Shown here in pieces: positions 7,691 to 16,189 of a DNA stretch of 64,000 nt. This stretch comes from JAGLON01 sp041394985 (GTDB lineage Bacteria; Zixibacteria; MSB-5A5; GN15; JAAZOE01). Made by a program: the position numbers and the translations under genes. The notes under the pieces were generated by a model that worked only from the letters and a program-made list of their open reading frames with translations, was not told where the DNA came from and searched no databases. The stretch covers positions 248,001 to 312,000 of the forward strand of contig JAWLBI010000001.1 in the NCBI GenBank assembly GCA_041394985.1, given 5' to 3'. The stretch's first letter is position 1, and each line of letters begins with the position of its first letter.

Positions 7691-8488
7691 ATGGGAGACT
7701 TAATCGACAAAATCGGAATCGGGAAGAACTTCTTCCTGATCGCCGGCAACTGCGTCGTCGAGGACGAATTTGTCACCCTCGAAACCGCCGGCTTCCTCAA
7801 GAAACAATGCGACAAACTCGGCGTACCGCTGATTTATAAATCATCCTACCGCAAGGCCAACCGTACGTCGGCGAAATCGTTTACGACCATCGGCGACGGC
7901 GAGGCGCTGGAAATTCTGGCAAAAGTCAAGAAAGACCTCAAACTGCCGCTCCTGACCGACATTCACGAGACGTCCGAAATCGACATGATGGCCGATATCG
8001 ACGTGTTACAAATCCCGGCCTTCCTGTGCCGCCAGACCGAATTGATTCGCAAGGCCGCCGAGACCGGCAAGTGGGTCAATATTAAAAAAGGCCAGTTCAT
8101 GTCGCCGGACAATATGAAGGAAGCTGCCGAAAAAGGCGCTCCGATTAACAACGGCAGAATCATGCTGACCGAACGAGGCACGACATTCGGGTACAACAAC
8201 CTCGTCGTCGACTTCCGCGGCCTGACCATCATGAGGAAATTCGGCTATCCCATCGTCTACGATGCGACGCACTCGGTCCAGCGCCCCGGCGGTCTGGGAA
8301 CATCCTCCGGCGGCGATCGCGAGTTTATCGTATCACTCACTCGAGCCGCAGCGGCGGTCGGTATCGACGGGCTGTTCGTCGAAACTCACCCCGATCCCAA
8401 AAACGCCAAATCCGATGCGGCCACGCAACTACCGCTAATCGACATGCCGGATTTGATTATGCAAGTTCAGAGAATTTTGAAAGCATAG
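7691..8488 (+). CDS. kdsA: 3-deoxy-8-phosphooctulonate synthase (KdsA), metal-dependent type
   Basis: A 265-residue cytoplasmic enzyme that condenses phosphoenolpyruvate with arabinose 5-phosphate to give Kdo 8-phosphate, the first committed step to LPS inner-core Kdo. Family blocks are clear: KSSYRKANRTS, IPAFLCRQTE, VNIKKGQFMSP, LTERGTTFGYNNLV and DATHSVQ. C21 in AGNCVVE sits where Aquifex KdsA has its metal-ligand Cys and E. coli has Asn. With the His of DATHS, the Glu of VETHP and the Asp of KSDAATQ, it completes the metal site of class II enzymes. Start ATG 7691 is preferred over an upstream in-frame start at 7655, because that codon lies inside the promoter -35 box. First gene of the Kdo operon. 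Confidence 0.95.
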   Translation: MGDLIDKIGIGKNFFLIAGNCVVEDEFVTLETAGFLKKQCDKLGVPLIYKSSYRKANRTSAKSFTTIGDGEALEILAKVKKDLKLPLLTDIHETSEIDMMADIDVLQIPAFLCRQTELIRKAAETGKWVNIKKGQFMSPDNMKEAAEKGAPINNGRIMLTERGTTFGYNNLVVDFRGLTIMRKFGYPIVYDATHSVQRPGGLGTSSGGDREFIVSLTRAAAAVGIDGLFVETHPDPKNAKSDAATQLPLIDMPDLIMQVQRILKA

Positions 8489-8492
8489 AGAC

Positions 8493-9041
8493 ATGCCTGC
8501 GAAAAAGAGACTGACAAAAAAGCAACTGGCAGCAAAGCTGAAGAAGCTGAAAGCGATTATTCTCGATGTCGATGGCGTTTTGACCGACGACCACTTGTAC
8601 ATTGGCCCGGACGGATTCGAAATTAAGAAATTCCACATCGGCGACGGCCTGCTGATAGTGCTCGCCATGCGCCAGGGGCTGGAAGTTGTCATCATGTCCA
8701 ATCGCTACAGCCCGGCTACTACGACGCGCATGAAGGACCTTGGCGTCAAACACGTCATCCAGGAGCGCGGCGACAAGGCGCGAATCGTGAGTGAATACTT
8801 CGCCAAGAATGGCATGGATATAGACTTAAGCGAAACTGCCTTTATCGGCAACGATATCATGGACGTATCTCTTGCGACGAAGGTCGGTGTCGGCATCGCC
8901 GTAAAAAATGCGCACAAGGATTTACTCTCAGTGGCCGACTTTGTCACGAGTACGAAAGGCGGCGAAGGCGCCGTGCGTGAAATATTGGAACTGTACTTCG
9001 ATGCCATCGGCATCAAACCGATTAACCATTTTACGAAATGA
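8493..9041 (+). CDS. kdsC: Kdo 8-phosphate phosphatase (KdsC), HAD family
   Basis: A 182-residue cytoplasmic C0-type HAD phosphatase that dephosphorylates Kdo 8-phosphate. HAD motif I is DVDGVLTD with D25 as nucleophile and D27 as acid/base. Motif II is IMSN, motif III the Lys of RGDKARIV, and motif IV GNDIMD. The DVDGVLTDxxLYIGPDG opening is typical of KdsC/YrbI. A Lys-rich 20-residue N-terminal tail precedes the fold. It starts 4 bases after kdsA stops and overlaps kdsD by an ATGA junction, so the three are translationally coupled. Confidence 0.94.
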   Translation: MPAKKRLTKKQLAAKLKKLKAIILDVDGVLTDDHLYIGPDGFEIKKFHIGDGLLIVLAMRQGLEVVIMSNRYSPATTTRMKDLGVKHVIQERGDKARIVSEYFAKNGMDIDLSETAFIGNDIMDVSLATKVGVGIAVKNAHKDLLSVADFVTSTKGGEGAVREILELYFDAIGIKPINHFTK

Positions 9042-9997
9042 TCAAAAAAACTGCCATAGATGTCATAACGAAGGAAGCCGAGGCCGTGCGCGGCCTGCTG
9101 GAACGGCTGGATGATAATTTCGAAAAAGCCGTCAAGGCGATCATGGAAATCTCCGGCCGCGTCATCGTCACCGGTATGGGCAAATCCGGTATCGTCGGAA
9201 AGAAAATCGCGGCGACGCTGTCATCGACCGGGACACCGGCCTTCTTCCTGCATCCGGCCGAGGCCATCCACGGCGATCTGGGAATCGTCACCTCGCGCGA
9301 TATCGTGCTGGCCATTTCAAAATCGGGCGACACGGCAGAATTACAGCAGCTAATCCCGGCTTTCAAGCGACTCGGTATCAAAATCATCGCGCTCATCGGT
9401 GAACTCAATTCGCCGCTGGCCGAGCGGGCCGATATCGTGATAAATTGCTCGGTTCCCAACGAGGCATGCCCGAACAATCTGGTACCGACATCATCTTCCA
9501 CGGCGGCTGTCGTTATGGGCGATGCCCTGGCGGTTGCGCTGCTCGAGGAGCGCGGCTTCACCGCCGACGATTTCGCCAAACTCCACCCGGGCGGATCACT
9601 CGGTCGACGCCTGTTGCTGCGCGTATCCGATATCATGCACACCGGTGACACGATTCCGATTGTCAAAGAGAGCGCCACGGTCGAGGAGACGCTCATCGTC
9701 ATGTCGCGCGGAATGCTTGGAACGGCCGTCGTCGTCGACGCATCCGGCAAAATGGCCGGCATTTTCACGGATGGTGACCTGCGCCGGATATCGGAAAAAG
9801 GCAACGGCATCATGCAGCATAAAATCGCCGATGTCATGACGAAAAATCCTCGGACTATTTCCGCCGATGCGATTCTTGACGAGGTCCTCGCCTTATGCGA
9901 GAAGCACAAAATCACCGTACTGGTGGCCGTCGACGACAACCACTTCCCGATCGGCATCATCCACATCCACGATATTCTGCGGTCAAAGCTGGTGTGA
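9038..9997 (+). CDS. kdsD: Arabinose 5-phosphate isomerase (KdsD)
   Basis: A 319-residue cytoplasmic sugar isomerase that converts ribulose 5-phosphate to arabinose 5-phosphate, the substrate of KdsA. Residues about 30-165 are a SIS domain with VTGMGKSGIVGKKIAATLSS and the SKSGDTAEL phosphosugar loop. KLHPGGSLGRRLL is the conserved helix after the SIS fold. Two CBS domains (about 200-315) follow, the usual KdsD/KpsF architecture. The start overlaps the kdsC stop (ATGA). kdsB and waaA are not in the window, so the pathway is completed elsewhere. Confidence 0.95.
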   Translation: MIKKTAIDVITKEAEAVRGLLERLDDNFEKAVKAIMEISGRVIVTGMGKSGIVGKKIAATLSSTGTPAFFLHPAEAIHGDLGIVTSRDIVLAISKSGDTAELQQLIPAFKRLGIKIIALIGELNSPLAERADIVINCSVPNEACPNNLVPTSSSTAAVVMGDALAVALLEERGFTADDFAKLHPGGSLGRRLLLRVSDIMHTGDTIPIVKESATVEETLIVMSRGMLGTAVVVDASGKMAGIFTDGDLRRISEKGNGIMQHKIADVMTKNPRTISADAILDEVLALCEKHKITVLVAVDDNHFPIGIIHIHDILRSKLV

Positions 9998-10009
9998 GGC
10001 GGTGCGGCT

Positions 10010-10966
10010 GTGAACAAACAGTTCAAACGAGCAGCCGTGTACCGCATCGTCAGCGTTGCCTTTTTTATTATTAATCATCTCCCCCGTCGATTCACGTTGT
10101 TCCTGGGCGAGACACTCGGGCTGCTGACATTCCGCCTCGTCAAAAAAGAGCGCATGAAGGCTCTGACCAACCTCGACCGCGCCTATGGCAAGGAGATTTC
10201 CTACCGCGAAAAATACACGATTGCCCGGCAGAGTTTTATTACTTTCGGCCGGGCGGCTCTCGAGGCGATGCGCATCAGGAAGCACTTCCATTCGCAGATG
10301 TACGACAATATCGAAGTCGTCGGACGTGAGAATTTCGAACGGGCGTACGAAAAAGGCAAAGGGATTATCGCCTTCACCGGACATTTCGGAAATTTTGAAT
10401 TACTTGCGGCATGGGTGGCGCAGACCGGACACAAGGCCGCCGTCATCGGGCGAGAGTTATATGAAAAACGGCTGGATGCGTTGCTGATTGCCAATCGTAC
10501 CGAGATGGGTATCATTAATATCAAGACCGATGATTCACCGAGGAGGATTCTGCAATTGCTCAGAGATGGCTATGCGACCGGATTTCTGATCGATACCGAT
10601 TCCTATCGAGTGGCCGGGGAGCTCACGCCGTTTTTCGGTCGACCGGCCAAGACGCCGATCGGCCCGACTCAGTTGGGGCTGGTTACTAAATCAGCCTTTA
10701 TGCCGATGGCGTGTCTGTCGCTGCCGGGCGGCAAGTATCGGCTTATCTTCGGCGAGGAATTGACTATTGACGACTACAGTCGCACACGAGAGAATATTTA
10801 TAGTATCACCAGCCGGATGACGGCAAAATTGGAACAGATTATCCGCGCCTATCCCGAACAGTGGATTTGGATGCACAACCGCTGGCACACCCGCCCGGAG
10901 GAGGATGATTACGACTTCCTGAATTCACAAGGATTATCCGTCCCCATCCCCAAAGAGAATAGTTGA
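10010..10966 (+). CDS. LpxL/HtrB-type lipid A acyltransferase
   Basis: A 318-residue protein of the lysophospholipid/lipid A acyltransferase family, expected at the inner-membrane cytoplasmic face. An N-terminal hydrophobic stretch (about 10-35) anchors it. The catalytic HX4E motif is H125-E130 in TGHFGNFE. Conserved blocks DTDSYR, TPFFGRPA and WIWMHNRWHTRP follow. It would transfer a secondary acyl chain to Kdo-lipid A, which fits its position last in the Kdo operon, 12 bases after kdsD. The start is a GTG preceded by GAGG. Which acyl chain it adds cannot be told. PlsC-like activity on another lipid is a less likely alternative. Confidence 0.87.
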   Translation: MNKQFKRAAVYRIVSVAFFIINHLPRRFTLFLGETLGLLTFRLVKKERMKALTNLDRAYGKEISYREKYTIARQSFITFGRAALEAMRIRKHFHSQMYDNIEVVGRENFERAYEKGKGIIAFTGHFGNFELLAAWVAQTGHKAAVIGRELYEKRLDALLIANRTEMGIINIKTDDSPRRILQLLRDGYATGFLIDTDSYRVAGELTPFFGRPAKTPIGPTQLGLVTKSAFMPMACLSLPGGKYRLIFGEELTIDDYSRTRENIYSITSRMTAKLEQIIRAYPEQWIWMHNRWHTRPEEDDYDFLNSQGLSVPIPKENS

Positions 10967-10985
10967 CAAAAATCCTCGTATGGGG

Positions 10986-11200
10986 CCGGTGCCCCAACCC
11001 TTCTTAGGGTTTGGATGAGACGTTCAACCTGATAATTTCTGTGGCTGGCGGACGTCCCCGTCTGCCAGCTTTCTTCATCCATTTGTTGGTGCACGAGGAC
11101 GTACACTAACCATCAAAACACAATCGCCATTCCGAAGGAGTCCCGTCTTCGGATCGACTGAGGAATCCGCTCTTGTCCCTCCCGACCCTAAAGGGTCGGG
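10986..11200. repeat. Repeat cluster A-D-F-B plus a GACCC/GGGTC palindrome
   Basis: In order: family A (10986-11037), family D palindrome (CTGGCGGACGTCCCCGTCTGCCAG, 11044-11067), family F hairpin (11085-11112), family B (11128-11178) and CCCGACCC-TAAA-GGGTCGGG (11181-11200). It fills the gap between lpxL and the opposing psiE-like gene. The hairpins may double as terminators. Confidence 0.65.
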
Positions 11201-11238
11201 CTACCAGAATATCAATTGTCTGAAAATCGTAAACTGGA

Positions 11239-11694
11239 TTATTCCGTTGATGGCTTCCGTTGCTTGCGCAGCAAATAAATCGACATGACAAACACGAATA
11301 TCAAAACCGTTAGAATACCGAGCTCAATCATATAACTCTGGAACACTTCCGGTTCGATTTCCGTCACATGCGCCGCCTGGAGAGAGATCAACAGTATCCG
11401 CCGTACGGTTGCTATCAGGCCGACGACAAGGAACGGTTCGGCCTTGAGCGAATGCGACTCGAACGATACGATGACAGTGTAAAGAATCTCCGTAACCATC
11501 AGAGTCAGCAGAATATTGTCGATGATGTGGATGATGTTGGTGAGCAGCTCGCCTCCGGCAAACGTATGAAAGAAGGCTTGGAGAATCGCCCAGGTTACCA
11601 GCAGTATCGTACCGATGAGAAGTACGGCGATAATGCCGTAAACAACATCTTCGATATAGAGGAGGACTTTACTGACCGACCGCTTCACTTCCAT
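11239..11694 (-). CDS. PsiE-like four-helix membrane protein
   Basis: A 151-residue inner-membrane protein with four hydrophobic helices: about 18-43, 53-77, 86-104 and 121-142. The conserved FLVVGLIATVRRILLIS segment matches the phosphate-starvation-inducible PsiE family, whose function is not established. ATG 11694 is preferred over a GTG three codons upstream because GGGG lies at suitable spacing. Its 3' end faces the repeat cluster and lpxL. No phosphate-box-like sequence was recognised upstream. Confidence 0.75.
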   Translation of the reverse strand: MEVKRSVSKVLLYIEDVVYGIIAVLLIGTILLVTWAILQAFFHTFAGGELLTNIIHIIDNILLTLMVTEILYTVIVSFESHSLKAEPFLVVGLIATVRRILLISLQAAHVTEIEPEVFQSYMIELGILTVLIFVFVMSIYLLRKQRKPSTE

Positions 11695-11888
11695 GCCGCA
11701 CACCCCAGTGAAAGGTTAGTGTTTACTAATCTATCGAATTGTAGTCACGAAGCAAAGGAAAAAATAAATACTGGATTATATATGTCTTCTTAGAGATGGT
11801 CCGACTAACTCAATTTTTGTAAGATTTTCATTCTTCAATCATCCTATTAAATAGGACCTATTTTAAAGCGGGGCGGAAGGAGGATTCC

Positions 11889-13394
11889 ATGAAATCCTTT
11901 ACACTATCTGTCTTTTTCGCGCTTCTTCTGTCAAACCTGACTCTCGCACAAGGTGATTTTCAATGGCCGGTCTGGCCGGACAGTTCGAGTCATATCTTAT
12001 CTGCACATTACGGCACATATCTCGGTGGGACACCTCCCTGGATGCACAGCGGATTGGACATCCGAATACCGGTCAGTACGCCGGTTTATGCAGTCAAGTC
12101 GGGGTATGTGAAAACCATTACCGCCAAATACGATCACTATAGCTATTGGCGAATTGTGATCGGCGATGAACCTGGTACGGACTCATGCGAGGCGTTTCTC
12201 TATGCGCATATGTTCGAGTCCTCACTGCAGAATCACTACTTCGATGAATATATAGAGGCGGGGACGAAAATCGGCGAAATCGTCGACTGGCCCTATCACC
12301 CAGGCACCGAATCGCACCTGCATTTTAGTCGTATTCGGTATGCCGGAGATTCCCTGCAATGGGCCGAGGGACAGGACTACTGGGTGTTTATCGCAAATCC
12401 AATAGATTTTTTGACCATTGACAACGATACACTTGCCCCGGTTTTGGAGCCCGCTCACAATGACAGTCTATTTGCCTTTTGCCGAAATGAAAGTTATGTC
12501 TATTTTGCCCCGGGAACAGCAATTTCCGGCGATGTCGATATCATCTGTCGCGGATACGATCAGCACAATTTTTTCGATTTGAAGAATACGCCGCATCATA
12601 TCGACTATAAAATAGACGGTGACTCGTCTCTCCCCTGGATGACTGCAATAAGTTTCACCGATCAGTTCGGTATGTATGACAGTATGACATACTACATTCA
12701 CATAATCTATCAGTTCGACTTTACCTGCAATACCCAAATTATTTACGACCCTCTTATCCAGAAATCATACTATATCCTCACGAACAGCGACGGCAACCTG
12801 CGCGTTGAACCGAGTGACGCCGCGCTGTGCTGGCAGACCCCGTATTTTCACAATGGCGAATACTGGGTGCATGTGCGCATGTTCGACGCCTCCGGCAATG
12901 TCGCCGAGGACTCCATGACGGTGTGGATTGACAATGCCTTTGCCCTCTCAGGCACCGTCACATTACAGGGGGGCGATGCAGTTCCGGAAGGAACACTCGT
13001 CATGGTGCTCCCGGATGGCGATTCGACGTATACGGATGCGACCGGCGCGTTCGCATTCGACAGCATCGGCGGAAGTTATCAGACTATTGCAGTAAGTCGA
13101 TCGGTATATGTACCACAAGATTCCGCCTTTCTCATGACACAGGATACGACTGCCACATTCGTATTGCAACTGGGTGAACATATCTGCGGCGATGCCAACG
13201 GCGATGGCTCATTGAATGTCGGCGACGCCGTATACATTGTCATGTATGTATTTAAGGGCGGCGTCATGCCCGACCCCGAGTGCATGGCCGATGCCAATCA
13301 CGATGGGCGCTGTAATATCGGCGATGCGGTATACCTGATCTCGTATATTTTCAAGGGTGGCGATGCACCGATACCGGGGTGTTGTGATAGTTGA
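11889..13394 (+). CDS. Secreted M23-like peptidase with C-terminal dockerin-like repeats
   Basis: A 501-residue secreted protein. Residues 1-20 form a signal peptide ending LTLA-QG. Residues about 30-180 are an M23/LytM-like domain with zinc-ligand motifs HSGLD (H53, D57) and SHLHF, which would cleave peptidoglycan or other peptide bonds. The middle is strand-rich. About 350-425 is a carboxypeptidase-regulatory-like beta domain (SGTVTLQGG). The C-terminus holds two dockerin-type calcium repeats, GDANGDGSLNVGDAVY and ADANHDGRCNIGDAVY, each followed by a YxFKGG helix. AAGGAGG lies 5 bases before the ATG. No cohesin is seen in the window, so the dockerin-like pair may serve as a surface or secretion tag in this lineage. 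Confidence 0.85.
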   Translation: MKSFTLSVFFALLLSNLTLAQGDFQWPVWPDSSSHILSAHYGTYLGGTPPWMHSGLDIRIPVSTPVYAVKSGYVKTITAKYDHYSYWRIVIGDEPGTDSCEAFLYAHMFESSLQNHYFDEYIEAGTKIGEIVDWPYHPGTESHLHFSRIRYAGDSLQWAEGQDYWVFIANPIDFLTIDNDTLAPVLEPAHNDSLFAFCRNESYVYFAPGTAISGDVDIICRGYDQHNFFDLKNTPHHIDYKIDGDSSLPWMTAISFTDQFGMYDSMTYYIHIIYQFDFTCNTQIIYDPLIQKSYYILTNSDGNLRVEPSDAALCWQTPYFHNGEYWVHVRMFDASGNVAEDSMTVWIDNAFALSGTVTLQGGDAVPEGTLVMVLPDGDSTYTDATGAFAFDSIGGSYQTIAVSRSVYVPQDSAFLMTQDTTATFVLQLGEHICGDANGDGSLNVGDAVYIVMYVFKGGVMPDPECMADANHDGRCNIGDAVYLISYIFKGGDAPIPGCCDS

Positions 13395-13409
13395 AGGTCG
13401 AAGTAATCT

Positions 13410-13925
13410 CTATTGTGTGTTAACCAATCTGTACCACTGATACTGAATGGTGTCTTCGCGACCGTCAGCCCCCTTGAATGGGTGAAACCCCGCTCGCTCA
13501 GCGACTAATTGTGACGGCCGGTTATCTATGTGTGTTTTCAGGATCACTTTATCGAGACACCGTTCGCGAAACGCCCATTCACACAGCAATCTGAGAGCGA
13601 ATGTCGCGAATCCCTTCCCGCGTCCCTCCGGCGCCAACCAGTACATTGCCTCGCCAATGTGCCTGTTCTCTTTCGTTGTAACCAGCGCAATGTTTCCCAC
13701 GATACTATCAGAAGTGCGATCGATAATCGCAAAGCTCGACACATCTTCTCGGCTATTGACGACCGCTATTGATTCTCGGGCCTCTTCGACAGTCAATCCT
13801 CGCTTTTCCGTTGTCCATTTGAAGATTTCCTCATCCCGGGAATTGACATACCACTCGGCGTCATCTTCCGTCCATCGGCGAAGCAGGACTGTATTATTTC
13901 TGAGAAATGTATGCGAGGCTTCCAC
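13410..13925 (-). CDS. GNAT acetyltransferase, RimJ/RimL type
   Basis: A 171-residue cytoplasmic N-acetyltransferase. The acetyl-CoA pyrophosphate loop is in EGRGKGFATFALRLL and the later IDNRPSQLVAERAGFHP segment is typical of RimL-like enzymes. The substrate could be a protein N-terminus or a small amine and cannot be told. It converges with the M23/dockerin gene (15-base gap). Its upstream side faces a repeat pair and the divergently oriented FG-GAP gene. Confidence 0.87.
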   Translation of the reverse strand: MEASHTFLRNNTVLLRRWTEDDAEWYVNSRDEEIFKWTTEKRGLTVEEARESIAVVNSREDVSSFAIIDRTSDSIVGNIALVTTKENRHIGEAMYWLAPEGRGKGFATFALRLLCEWAFRERCLDKVILKTHIDNRPSQLVAERAGFHPFKGADGREDTIQYQWYRLVNTQ

Positions 13926-14026
13926 GCCGGCGTTCCAATTTATTACTGTGCTCTAATTTGGTGTCTCTGATGAATATAAAAAATACTCAACATGCAAGTT
14001 TGTCAAGAATACAAAGAGTAGGTTTC

Positions 14027-14203
14027 CCGGTGCCCCAACCCTTCTTAGGGTTGGGATGAGATGTTCAACCTGATAGTCCGAAATAATCAGGTCGTATGTC
14101 AATCCGCCGCCTCAGATTGTGGTTTTGATTTCGCGCAAGCTCGGAATCACCGTCATTCCGAAGGAGGCCCGTCTTCGGGACGACTGAGGAATCTGCTCTT
14201 GTC
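14027..14203 (+). repeat. Repeat families A (copy 3) and B (copy 3)
   Basis: Family A spans 14027-14077 and family B 14151-14203, in the same order and orientation as at 3931/4059 and 10986/11128, with unrelated filler between. The two units occupy most of the 333-base gap between the GNAT gene and the FG-GAP gene. An open frame runs through both but is not protein-like. Confidence 0.7.
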
Positions 14204-14224
14204 ATACCAAGTGACAATATCTGG

Positions 14225-14252
14225 TTGCGCGATTCACTTTTTCAGGTACATT
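14225..14252 (+). promoter_or_regulatory. Promoter of the FG-GAP protein, leaderless layout
   Basis: TTGCGC (14225-14230), a 16-base spacer and TACATT (14247-14252). The -10 ends 6 bases before the ATG at 14259 and no Shine-Dalgarno sequence is present. Confidence 0.5.
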
Positions 14253-14258
14253 GCCTAT

Positions 14259-15824
14259 ATGCGATATTTTGGTATCCTTATATTTTCTTTGTCTATATTG
14301 GTTCAGTCTTCCGAATTGCGAGCCGAAACACTCTTCGATACCAATCTGATTAAAATCCATTTTCAAGGCAGTGATACATCATCCTATATCGGTAATAAAA
14401 TTACTCCCTTGGGAGATATTAACGGTGATGGGTATGATGATATATCCTTCAGTAGTCTTAGCCCAGGGGGAACATTCATTTATTATGGCAATTCAACATT
14501 CGACACGATTCAAAGCAAATTCATTTGGGGAAGATACGGCAGCCTAATACCCAAAGATATTACAGGGAATGGGATTAACGATTTAGTCACACTTGGAGGT
14601 GGTTCAGTAGATGCTGGTTCCTTGTTTGTGTATATCGGTCCTCTTGATAGTATTGACAGCATTCCAGATGATATAATAGAACCTCTTGATGACTTTCAGG
14701 GATATGACACAAGAGCAGTCCTTGAATATATAGATAATGATGACAAGATTGACCTTGTTACCAAGGAATTTAATAAGTCGAATTTGGGCAGAGTATTGTT
14801 TTATTCGGGATTCTATCAAACGGACTGTGACCCCGACTGGCAATATGAGCTTACAACATATGAATACTCGATTAGAGATTATGGTACGATTGATTTCGAT
14901 GGTGACTTGCATAAAGATATTTTTGTTGCAATGCGTTCCGTTCAAGCAGATACAAGCTTCATATATATTTTTTTAGGTCCCGATTTTAAGGACAGTCCTG
15001 ATATTAAAATCGCCCCTCCTATTGAACTTATATTTAGTGATCCGCGAGAATTCCTATATGGACTTTGGAATATTAGTGATTATAACGGAGATTCTTGGGA
15101 TGACCTGGGCGTTTACACCAGTAATGGCAATTTGATATATCTGTGTGGCCCTGGTTGTGATACCTTATATGATTTACTACTTAATCCACCATCGGCATAT
15201 ATGTCCAGGGCAGGCGATATTAATGGTGATGGATATAATGATCTCTTAATTGGAAATGGCGGTAGTATTGAAGGCTATGTTTATATCCATTTAGGCGGTC
15301 CAAGGCATGATACAACTTATGATGATATAATAACAGAGACCGATTTGCCTCCCGTTTTACTTGATGGAATTGGTTGGCGATTGTCACCGGTAGGGGATTA
15401 TAATGGTGATTCTATTTCAGATTTTATGTTTTCTGCACAAAATTATACGTTAGAAGGTGTGGGCCAACCAAGAAGTGTATTTCTTATTTCCGGCTCCACT
15501 AATTTTATTGTCGATGTCAACGAGAGAAATCCTAATCAACGACCAATTGAATGTCAGCTCTCACAAAACTACCCTAATCCTTTCAATGCCGGGACGATTA
15601 TCGCGTTTACACTCACACGCGCAAATTATACTGAATTAACAATTTACAATCTTCTTGGGGAAATCGTGGCAACCCCTGTAGCCGGACAATTACCGGCAGG
15701 CAAACATTCATTTCAATGGGACGGCACCGATAAATCCGGGATTATTGCTCCATCAGGCGTTTATTTTTATCAAATTACATCAGGTGAATTTTCTGCCGGT
15801 AAGCCAATGATTATGCTGAAATAA
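14259..15824 (+). CDS. Secreted FG-GAP/VCBS repeat protein with C-terminal sorting-like domain
   Basis: A 521-residue secreted protein, AT-richer than its neighbours. ATG 14259 gives a signal peptide (MRYFGILIFSLSILVQ... cleaved near LRA-ET). The body contains about seven FG-GAP-like units recognised by calcium-loop motifs such as GDINGDGYDDI, GDINGDGYNDL and GDYNGDSISDF, expected to fold as an integrin-type beta-propeller. The last 85 residues (QNYPNPFN ... GVYFYQI ... MIMLK) form a FlgD-like/type IX secretion sorting domain. It is probably a cell-surface or released adhesin-like protein. A frame extending upstream passes through repeats and was rejected. Confidence 0.85.
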   Translation: MRYFGILIFSLSILVQSSELRAETLFDTNLIKIHFQGSDTSSYIGNKITPLGDINGDGYDDISFSSLSPGGTFIYYGNSTFDTIQSKFIWGRYGSLIPKDITGNGINDLVTLGGGSVDAGSLFVYIGPLDSIDSIPDDIIEPLDDFQGYDTRAVLEYIDNDDKIDLVTKEFNKSNLGRVLFYSGFYQTDCDPDWQYELTTYEYSIRDYGTIDFDGDLHKDIFVAMRSVQADTSFIYIFLGPDFKDSPDIKIAPPIELIFSDPREFLYGLWNISDYNGDSWDDLGVYTSNGNLIYLCGPGCDTLYDLLLNPPSAYMSRAGDINGDGYNDLLIGNGGSIEGYVYIHLGGPRHDTTYDDIITETDLPPVLLDGIGWRLSPVGDYNGDSISDFMFSAQNYTLEGVGQPRSVFLISGSTNFIVDVNERNPNQRPIECQLSQNYPNPFNAGTIIAFTLTRANYTELTIYNLLGEIVATPVAGQLPAGKHSFQWDGTDKSGIIAPSGVYFYQITSGEFSAGKPMIMLK

Positions 15825-15835
15825 CCACCCCAAAG

Positions 15836-15890
15836 AGACAAGAGCAGATCCCTCTCTCGTCCCGAAGACGGGACTCGCTCGGAATGACTT
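15836..15890 (-). repeat. Dispersed repeat family B, copy 4 (reverse orientation)
   Basis: GACAAGAGCAGATCC, a CGTCCCGAAGACGGGACT hairpin and CGGAATGACTTG are the reverse complement of the family B units at 11128 and 14151. It begins 11 bases after the FG-GAP stop codon, so the gene is bracketed by family B copies in opposite orientation. Confidence 0.65.
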
Positions 15891-15962
15891 GCTGCGCACC
15901 GGGGAAGCCCAAATGGCCCGAGGTTGGAATTAGGCCCAAGCTATAATCCTGTAACTAATTGC

Positions 15963-15990
15963 TTGACAGGCGGAAGATATTTTGTATACT
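15963..15990 (+). promoter_or_regulatory. Sigma-70 promoter of the rpmH-rnpA-yidD-yidC-mnmE operon
   Basis: Perfect -35 TTGACA (15963-15968), a 16-base spacer and TATACT (15985-15990). The start of transcription is expected near 15997, giving a leader of about 38 bases before rpmH. Confidence 0.7.
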
Positions 15991-16034
15991 TATAGGCTCG
16001 AAAAAATAACGACAACTAACGGAACGGTGATTAT

Positions 16035-16187
16035 ATGAAACGTACATTTCAGCCGTCTAACCGGAAGAAACTGAATGACCATGGCTTCCGGAAGCGGAAC
16101 AGCACCAAAAACGGCCGCGCCGTCCTCTCTCGCCGCCGGGCTAAGGGAAGAAAACGGTTGACCGTCAAGGTGGCTCGCAAGAAATAA
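16035..16187 (+). CDS. rpmH: Ribosomal protein bL34
   Basis: A 50-residue, extremely basic protein of the large ribosomal subunit. It begins MKRTFQPSNRKK and ends in a run rich in Arg and Lys (GRAVLSRRRAKGRKRLTV), the universal bL34 pattern. It heads the conserved rpmH-rnpA-yidD-yidC-mnmE order found near many bacterial origins. rnpA starts 2 bases after its stop. Confidence 0.96.
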   Translation: MKRTFQPSNRKKLNDHGFRKRNSTKNGRAVLSRRRAKGRKRLTVKVARKK

Positions 16188-16189
16188 CG

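Noticed and set aside
9031..10047. Long open frame (338 codons) antisense to kdsD
   Set aside because: It is the shadow of a GC-rich gene. Its translation is Ser/Arg-rich with no domain, and kdsD is unmistakable.
12222..13297. Minus-strand frames opposite the M23/dockerin gene
   Set aside because: Short, overlapping and explained as shadows of the secreted protein gene.
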